This document shows positions 54,635 to 60,368 of a stretch of DNA of 60,368 bases, in pieces. The translations under genes were made by a program, and so were the position numbers. The notes beneath the pieces are model-generated. The model saw only the letters and a list, made by a program, of their open reading frames with translations, was not told the origin of the DNA and made no database searches. Source of the DNA: an uncultured Prevotella sp. (GTDB taxonomy: Bacteria; Bacteroidota; Bacteroidia; Bacteroidales; Bacteroidaceae); contig CAJKQX010000005.1 of the NCBI GenBank assembly GCA_905202125.1, positions 1 to 60,368 of the forward strand, given 5' to 3'. Within the stretch, counting starts at the first letter, position 1; each line of letters starts with the position of its first letter.

Positions 54635-57118
54635 TTATTTCACTTCCTCTATCTGTACGCTCAGTATGCCCGCTGCGGCATCCTTCTTGGGCGTGATGAT
54701 GATGCGCAGTGCATCGGGGCGGATATCGTTGCCGGGATGCACCATGTTGTACTGGTCTTTGAGTGAGCGGTACTCATCGGTCACGTAGATGGGAAAATCG
54801 TGCCACCGTCCGTCCTGACGGTACTGCATGGTCCACGCCTCGGGCACCTGTACGCCGCCGTTGTCGTCGTACCAGTACACCGAGAGGCTCTGCAGGTTGA
54901 TGGCGCGCTTGAGCGTCAGTTCCACCGTCTGAGCCTTGCCTGTCTGCGGCCACGATGTCCATCGGGGCATGGATGTGTCGTGCGAGCTTGCGGGATATTT
55001 GTTGGTGAGCATGGCGAACACATCGTCCTCATTGTAGGTGTGGGTAGCCTTCACGTCGGCCACGAAGTCGGGCAGTGTGGGCAGGGCGTCCAGCGCCGTC
55101 TTGTCGTTGTCCGCCATCCATACTGTCATGGCGTCGTCGCCACGGTTGTCCCACGCGTAGTAGGGCAGGAGAGTGACTGTCTTGTCGGCCTCGTTCTGCA
55201 CGGAGTGGGCCGGGATGGTGATGAAATCGATGTTGCCGAGCAGTCCGCTACCCTTTTTGGATATCACGTTGCCATTCGACACCGGTATGACGTAGCTTGC
55301 CGGAGCCGATGCGTTGTCGGCTGTCTCGGCGCAGTAGACGAGCGGTCCGCGAGTGATGCAGAGACGTCCGCGGTCGGCCTCCACCTTATCAATGGCCTTG
55401 TTGTATCTCACGTCCATCGGCAGACTCAGCTCCACGCGGTCTCCGGCCTTCCATTCGCGGTCTATCACGGCAAAGCCTTTAACAAGTTCGGCCCGTGTTT
55501 CCACGCCGTTGACGCGCACCTTCCACTCTGCCGGGCGGTCGTTGACATAGTCGTAGAGCTTGCCCGGCACAAACTGGCGTCCTATCCATGTGGGTATGCG
55601 CAGACGCAGGGCGAATGTCTGTGACGCATGTTCGGGACGTATTTCGAAGCGTATGTTCTCGTCAAACGGATACTCGGTGGTCTGTCTTATCTCCACATTT
55701 CCTTTCTTCAGGGGCACCACGGTGGATGTGCCGCCGTAGAAGGCGCAGTAGATGTCATTGTCGGTGTAGGCATACATCATGCCCGGTATCTGTGGCAGCA
55801 GACGTGCGATGTTGGACGGGCAGCAGGCTGTGCCGAACCACGGCGAGCGTCCCTTCACTCCCTGGTTGAAAGCCTTGCGGCCGTTGGTCTCGAGCGGATT
55901 GACGTAGAAGAATTTGTTGCCCTCCAGATTCACGCCCGCCAGCACATTGTTGTAGAGCGACACCTCGGCCACATCGATGTATTTGGCGTCCTTCTCGGCC
56001 ATGAACATACGGTAGTTGAACATCACGTTGCCCACGGCGGCGCACGTCTCGTTGTATGCATCCATGTTGGGCAATACGTACTCCGGACCGAAGCCCTCGA
56101 TGCCGTGGATGGCTCCCAGACCGCCGGTGATGTGCATGCGGGTGTCCACGATGTTGCTCCAGATGCTGTCGAGCGCGGGTTTGAGCGTGATGTCACCGGT
56201 CTGCGCCATCACGTCGGCCATGCCCGAGTAGAGATACACGGCCCGCACGGCATGTCCCACGGCCTTGCGCTGGTAGCGTACCGGAGCGTGCTGCTGTGCG
56301 TATTCGGGGCTCATCACGCCGTCGCCCTCGGGACGGAAGCTGACGCCGCGTATGTCGATGAAGCGTTTGGCCATGCCCAGATACAATGTGTCGCCCGTGG
56401 CCTGATACATCTTCACCAGCGCCAGCTCTATCTCCTCATGTCCCGGAGCCTGACGCACGGGTCGGCCCCCGTTGTAGTTGGGATCGCCCTCGAAGAAGAC
56501 GTGGTTCACGTGGCGCGCGTTTTTCTCGGCTATCTTCAGCCACTTGTCCTTGCCCGTGGCCTGATAGTAGGCCACGGCGCCCTCGTACATGTGACCCATG
56601 TTGTAGAGCTCGTGGCTGTGCACCACCCATGAGTAGGGCTTGTCGCCCATGCCGGCGCCGCCCCAGTGTTCGTGGTTGGCCGACACGCCTGTGGTGTGCG
56701 ATTCATATAGATAACCGTCGGCCTGCTGCGCGCTGCCTATGAGGTCGATAATGCTGTCCATCGTGTGTTCGAGCCGCGGGTCTTTCTCGAGCGTGAGCAG
56801 ATAGGCCGCACCCTCCATCACCTTGTACAGGTCGGATGCCACGAAACGGTGGGGGAAGGGCAGTTCGCTCTTGTCACCCTTGAGATAGTTGCCCGTCTTG
56901 CGCAGGTTGTCCATCGCCGGACGCACCTTGTCGAGTGCAAACGGCACGAGCGTCTCCTTCTGTGTGACGAGTCGCGGACGCCAGAAATTGTCCTTGAGCG
57001 TCACTTTCTGGAAAGGTATCTGGTGCAACAGGTCGGCCTCGGATTTGTTCTTTTGCGTGGAGCCCCCCGCCATGAGCGCCAGCGCTCCCACGACAGGTGT
57101 CAGAATGTTTATTTTCAT
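54635..57118 (-). CDS. secreted GH127 beta-L-arabinofuranosidase
   Basis: 827 residues. A signal peptide is present (MKINILTPVVGALALMAGGS, no lipobox Cys). The GH127/DUF1680 (alpha/alpha) barrel includes PFQKVTLKDNFWRPRL and ADGYLYES. The Zn-thiolate active site is complete: Glu357 and Cys359 in YNETCAAVGNVMFNYRM, and Cys432-Cys433 in FGTACCPSNIARLLPQIPG. The Cys in this set acts as nucleophile in characterised members. The C-terminal 250 residues are beta-sandwich accessory domains. It should remove beta-L-arabinofuranose from plant glycoproteins or oligosaccharides. It follows the GxGYxYP gene after 74 bp on the same strand. Confidence 0.92.
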   Translation of the reverse strand: MKINILTPVVGALALMAGGSTQKNKSEADLLHQIPFQKVTLKDNFWRPRLVTQKETLVPFALDKVRPAMDNLRKTGNYLKGDKSELPFPHRFVASDLYKVMEGAAYLLTLEKDPRLEHTMDSIIDLIGSAQQADGYLYESHTTGVSANHEHWGGAGMGDKPYSWVVHSHELYNMGHMYEGAVAYYQATGKDKWLKIAEKNARHVNHVFFEGDPNYNGGRPVRQAPGHEEIELALVKMYQATGDTLYLGMAKRFIDIRGVSFRPEGDGVMSPEYAQQHAPVRYQRKAVGHAVRAVYLYSGMADVMAQTGDITLKPALDSIWSNIVDTRMHITGGLGAIHGIEGFGPEYVLPNMDAYNETCAAVGNVMFNYRMFMAEKDAKYIDVAEVSLYNNVLAGVNLEGNKFFYVNPLETNGRKAFNQGVKGRSPWFGTACCPSNIARLLPQIPGMMYAYTDNDIYCAFYGGTSTVVPLKKGNVEIRQTTEYPFDENIRFEIRPEHASQTFALRLRIPTWIGRQFVPGKLYDYVNDRPAEWKVRVNGVETRAELVKGFAVIDREWKAGDRVELSLPMDVRYNKAIDKVEADRGRLCITRGPLVYCAETADNASAPASYVIPVSNGNVISKKGSGLLGNIDFITIPAHSVQNEADKTVTLLPYYAWDNRGDDAMTVWMADNDKTALDALPTLPDFVADVKATHTYNEDDVFAMLTNKYPASSHDTSMPRWTSWPQTGKAQTVELTLKRAINLQSLSVYWYDDNGGVQVPEAWTMQYRQDGRWHDFPIYVTDEYRSLKDQYNMVHPGNDIRPDALRIIITPKKDAAAGILSVQIEEVK

Positions 57119-57192
57119 ATTATAAGAATGTCTTTCGTTCAGGGTTGATAATCTGAGAGTACGTCTGTCGTTAATCCTGTGATGTCATGTTT

Positions 57193-59334
57193 TCAGTGTT
57201 TGCCATACACCTCCACATCGCCTATGCGCACACGACCGTCGGCTCCGGCGTTGGTCACCGATACACGCACGTAGCGGGCCTCCACGGGGTCTATCTCGGT
57301 ATCGTTCACGGCCGCGGTGTTGTCGGTGTATGTGCCCACGGTCTGCCATGTGGAGCCGTCGAGACTTGTCTCCACGATGTAGTCGCGGGTGTTGAGGTTG
57401 CAGTCCATGCCGGCAGTCTGGGCGTGGCGCACCACGTAGCGGCTGATGCTGTAAGTCTCGCCGAAATCAAACTGCACCCAACCCTTGCCGTCCTCGGTGG
57501 ACGATATCCACATGTTGGGTTCGGAGGGCGATCCGTCGGCGGCCATCGCGGCAGGTGTCTCGGCGGCCGATGATGTCACCTGCATCTGCTCCATCATGGT
57601 CAGGTCGAACGGCAGATGATGTGCCTCGTTGTACATATTGAAGAAATGGTCGGCACGTATGATGTTCACATTGCCGGGCGAGAGCGCCTCGAGACGGTCG
57701 GGCAGGGCCACGAGCTTGTCGGGTCCGGCCTCCCACACGGTGACCTGTCCCGAGACGAACATCGGTTCGGAACCATCGAAATTCTTGATGTCACGGTTGA
57801 AGAAATCGGTCAGCACGTTCACACCGCTGGCATAGCACGGGTAGTTGGGCACGAAGGCGAGACGACCGTCTTGCAGGGTGGGTTGCAGACGACCCGTCTG
57901 GCGTTCCCAGTCCTGTATGGTCAGGCCGTAGAGATATTTGCATCGGTCGACATAAACCTGTCGCTGACTGCTGTTCACATTATCCCAGATGGTGATGGCT
58001 CTCAGTCCCGATTTCTCGAGATAGCGCTGGCTGATCTCGGCGTACGGCTCGAATCGTTTTTTGTTGGCGTTGTACCACAGCTTGTTGTGGGCGTCGTAAG
58101 GCATGGCGTAGCCCATGCCCGACGGACCGCTCACGAAACAGTCGTTCGTCGTAGCCTTCTTGTAGTAGTAGTTGAGCATCTGCGGGGCGATGTCGGCCAG
58201 CGACGGGCTCACTGTCCAGTTCATCGGCATCTTGCCGCGTCCGCTCTGCTCGTATATCTTGGCCATCGCATGCTGGCAATACTGTATGTTGTCGCCGTCG
58301 CTGATGTAGACCGTGGCGTATATCTTATTGTCGAGCCTGGGACGTTTGGGCACGGCCGGGATATTCACCGGTACGTTCACCGCGCTGTACACGGTGGTGT
58401 TCTCGAAGAAATCGGCCGGCACCGTCGACAGACCGTAGGTTGTGGCCGCTCCCACTCCCGAGCGTTCCTCGGGATACCATCCCAACACGAAATCGCGGCC
58501 CGGGGTGAGGTCCTGGAGCATCTTGTTGAGCACCGTCTTTTCTGCCGCCACGCGGGCATCGAGCCATACCGAGGCCGAACCGGCAGCCACGGCTATGTCG
58601 TGCACGTAGGGGATGGTGGGTCGCAGACTCACGAGCAGACGATGATTGCATCTGTCCCAATAGTTTTCGTACAGATAGTTGTAGATGTCCTGCGGCGTGG
58701 TCATCTCGAGGTCGGTGAAGTCGGCTATCACGGGGAGGTCGACGCCGGCGTCTATCATTTTCTGGCGTATCTCGGCCGTCACGGGCAGCGACCGCTCCAG
58801 TCCGGCCACGGTGATGGCCAGGTTGCCGTAGTGTTGGCTCTTCTCGGTGCTGTAAAGCACGATACCCTTGATCTCGTCCACATAGCGTTTGACAAACGAG
58901 TATGCGGCCTCGTTGGTATTGATCAAGCGCAGGTTGTGGGCCGTAGGCCATGTCGTGCGCGGCTCCTCGTTGTGGTTGTAGAGCAGTATGCGCGGACGGT
59001 TGCGGTTGATGATGCCCTGCAGGGCGCTGAACATCAGTTTTTCCTGGTCGCTGAGATTGTGTGTGGTGAGGTCGTATGCTCTCAATCGTCCTTCAGGCGG
59101 CAGCAGCAGAGGCAGCAACCGGTCCTCGGGCCATGTCAGATCGGTGTGCTCGAGTATGCGGTCTTTGTTACTGTTGAGGGTGTATTCGGCGTCTTCGAAC
59201 GTGATCTTGTCCACATTGGTCACATCCGTTCGGGTGATGCCGCCGTTGGTGGTGTGCACCATCATGCTGGTGTTTTGTGCGTTGAGGCTCAGTCCTCCCA
59301 ATGCGAGGGAGGCAAGCAGTAATATATTTCTCAT
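57193..59334 (-). CDS. GxGYxYP family putative glycoside hydrolase with discoidin domain
   Basis: 713 residues from the ATG at 59334 (MRNILLLASLALGGLSLNAQ signal peptide). The large central region (about 75-575) fits the GxGYxYP family: LSDQEKLMFSALQGIINRNRPRILLY, VYISDGDNIQYCQHAM and the name-giving loop SGPSGMGYAMP. The family has carbohydrate-active context but no firmly known reaction. The last ~130 residues form an F5/8 type C (discoidin, CBM32-like) domain: WVQFDFGETYSISRYVVRH and RYVRVSVTNAG. No T9SS tail is present. It probably works with the downstream GH127 on an arabinose-containing or related plant glycan. Confidence 0.85.
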   Translation of the reverse strand: MRNILLLASLALGGLSLNAQNTSMMVHTTNGGITRTDVTNVDKITFEDAEYTLNSNKDRILEHTDLTWPEDRLLPLLLPPEGRLRAYDLTTHNLSDQEKLMFSALQGIINRNRPRILLYNHNEEPRTTWPTAHNLRLINTNEAAYSFVKRYVDEIKGIVLYSTEKSQHYGNLAITVAGLERSLPVTAEIRQKMIDAGVDLPVIADFTDLEMTTPQDIYNYLYENYWDRCNHRLLVSLRPTIPYVHDIAVAAGSASVWLDARVAAEKTVLNKMLQDLTPGRDFVLGWYPEERSGVGAATTYGLSTVPADFFENTTVYSAVNVPVNIPAVPKRPRLDNKIYATVYISDGDNIQYCQHAMAKIYEQSGRGKMPMNWTVSPSLADIAPQMLNYYYKKATTNDCFVSGPSGMGYAMPYDAHNKLWYNANKKRFEPYAEISQRYLEKSGLRAITIWDNVNSSQRQVYVDRCKYLYGLTIQDWERQTGRLQPTLQDGRLAFVPNYPCYASGVNVLTDFFNRDIKNFDGSEPMFVSGQVTVWEAGPDKLVALPDRLEALSPGNVNIIRADHFFNMYNEAHHLPFDLTMMEQMQVTSSAAETPAAMAADGSPSEPNMWISSTEDGKGWVQFDFGETYSISRYVVRHAQTAGMDCNLNTRDYIVETSLDGSTWQTVGTYTDNTAAVNDTEIDPVEARYVRVSVTNAGADGRVRIGDVEVYGKH

Positions 59335-59411
59335 GTCGTAAATGTTTGCTGGATTGTTTGAATAAAAAGTAATGTCGGTCAAGTCCTGACATTGTGTGAC
59401 TTACGGTTGGA

Positions 59412-59984
59412 TCAGAGGGTTATCTTGGTTGTGAACGACCCTATGCGCACGATGAATATGCCGGTACCCACCGTCTCGCGCGAGAGGCGCATCTCACCGC
59501 CGGAGCACACATCCACGGGCACGTTGCGGCCATCGGCGGTACATACCGTGGGACGGATACCCTCGGGGATGCCGCGGAAGAGGGCCGCCCCCTGTCCGAA
59601 CACGCATGTCACGCCGCTCGTTGCTGCGGCGGCGGTACCGTCAATGGATGTGGGTGTGGCGGTGCCGAAACGTATCTCGGAGATGTCGTCGATGGCGATG
59701 GTCAGCTGACTGTCGGCTGCATCGGATGTCATCACAAGGCTGCCGTTCTTCATCGTGAGCACGGGCCGGGCGTCGAAGAGCACCGTCACGGGCTCGCCCT
59801 CCTTAGTGTCCACTATCACGCCCTTGTAATGGTCGGCAATGCTGAGAAAGGAGATCTTGCTCAGTTCGGACACTCTCGTCAGCGTGTAGCTATCGTCCGT
59901 CATCTGTACACGCATGGCTTTCTCTTGCGCATTCATGCCTGTCGTACACAGAGCCAATAATGCTAAAGCATGGATTTTCTTCAT
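59412..59984 (-). CDS. small secreted T9SS-type protein, function unknown
   Basis: 190 residues with a signal peptide (MKKIHALALLALCTTGMNAQ). The body has MRVQMTDDSYTLTRVSELSKISFLS and SQLTIAIDDISEIRFGTATPTSIDG. The same pattern (a short sequence leading to KITFED or ISEIRFG) occurs at the start of the neighbouring GxGYxYP protein (GITRTDVTNVDKITFEDAEY), suggesting a shared N-terminal module. The C-terminal ~75 residues look like a sorting tail (LFRGIPEGIRPTVCTADGRN...GIFIVRIGSFTTKITL). It is first in the unit with GxGYxYP and GH127 (77- and 74-bp gaps). Confidence 0.75.
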   Translation of the reverse strand: MKKIHALALLALCTTGMNAQEKAMRVQMTDDSYTLTRVSELSKISFLSIADHYKGVIVDTKEGEPVTVLFDARPVLTMKNGSLVMTSDAADSQLTIAIDDISEIRFGTATPTSIDGTAAAATSGVTCVFGQGAALFRGIPEGIRPTVCTADGRNVPVDVCSGGEMRLSRETVGTGIFIVRIGSFTTKITL

Positions 59985-60368
59985 ATATGTCAGGTTAAAT
60001 AATCTATAATCATTACTTAAAGAAATGATGCCTTCACGGGTGCGGTCATGGTTTTGTCACCGTTGCTGCCACGCTCAGGCCCGATTCTTTTCTTTATCAG
60101 ATGATGGTGTGTGCAAATATACGCAAATTTTGCGTTTTAAGCCCAAGTCGCACGTCAGAATTTTTGTTCATCCGGGTTTTGGAGTGATAAATCCGAATTT
60201 TCCGACATCAGACGGGCGCGAATGTAAATGCAAATTTTTAACATTTCGTTTTCTCTGGATTTACTTCCGTTTCAGAGAGACACGAAGCCCCAACACGGTA
60301 AAAACCGTACCCGGAAACGTGAAAAACCGTCCGATTTTCCGTTTTTTATCCTCTTGATTTGCGAAAGG
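59985..60368. other. non-coding right edge with leader, promoter and start of a repeat
   Basis: The stretch holds the leader and promoter of the minus-strand unit. From 60130 on it is AT-rich with no recognisable gene. The last bases (TTTGCGAAAGG) match the entry of the repeat at 37733-37745, so a further copy of that family probably begins at the window edge. Confidence 0.45.
60114..60121 (-). promoter_or_regulatory. -7 box of the GH127/GxGYxYP unit
   Basis: Minus strand TATATTTG, perfect TAnnTTTG, with a possible TTG -33 core at about 60146. The leader would be about 125 nt. Confidence 0.5.

Noticed and set aside
57616..59322. 568-codon plus-strand frame opposite the GxGYxYP gene
   Set aside because: The minus-strand gene has a signal peptide, family motif and discoidin domain. 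The plus frame has His/Val-rich shadow composition.

Overview
The window reads as a piece of a Bacteroidales chromosome, most likely from a gut member of the Muribaculaceae or Prevotellaceae. The evidence is: type IX secretion (T9SS) sorting tails on many secreted proteins plus a PorZ-like T9SS component; Bacteroidetes -7 boxes (TAnnTTTG) in front of most transcription units; an HU-related protein followed by a smalltalk micropeptide; a long-form IspG; and BspA-type leucine-rich repeats. The sequence alone does not fix genus or species. Coding DNA is GC-rich, and the intergenic gaps are AT-rich and carry clear hairpins. I see no tRNA, rRNA, CRISPR array or susC/susD pair.

Layout. 1-9.4 kb: three large secreted T9SS clients, the third a C10 (streptopain-like) protease. 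9.5-13.1 kb: a toxin-antitoxin scar, a DUF218 membrane protein, a YARHG protein paired with a four-helix membrane protein, and a papain-like lipoprotein. 13.1-18.3 kb: a Ser-type sulfatase, its radical-SAM maturase, and a broken gene made by fusing a second sulfatase to the end of a beta-helix protein. 18.3-19.4 kb: a scar region with a long inverted repeat, a 22-bp tandem repeat and a rhuM remnant. 19.4-26.3 kb: leuS, a GH3-family enzyme, a HAD phosphatase and nadA, then an AT-rich gap with DnaA-box-like sites (candidate oriC). 26.3-35.3 kb: a BspA-like LRR protein, yitT-rdgB-porZ, and two envelope-glycan genes. 35.4-38.8 kb: HU-smalltalk-micro-ORF with a long structured leader, an MFS pump, a dispersed palindromic repeat and an Rpn nuclease.

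38.9-48.8 kb is a long minus-strand run: rpoN, a PAP2-like protein, purE, ispG, then two exported Gfo/Idh/MocA dehydrogenases around a tiny membrane protein, a double DUF1080 hydrolase and apbE. The last five look like a 3-keto-glycoside oxidation and hydrolysis module. 48.9-54.6 kb: an unknown conserved gene, a four-helix-bundle suffix gene whose stop codon lies inside a striking pair of inverted 9-bp repeat arrays, an Fsr-type efflux pump and mutS. 54.6-60.0 kb: a secreted GH127 arabinofuranosidase, a GxGYxYP protein and a small T9SS client in one unit.

The main themes are secretion of surface proteins through T9SS, breakdown of sulfated and plant-type glycans, and several eroded loci. The strongest candidates for something undescribed are the inverted nonamer arrays at 49657-49862, the HU leader with its micropeptides, and the candidate origin.
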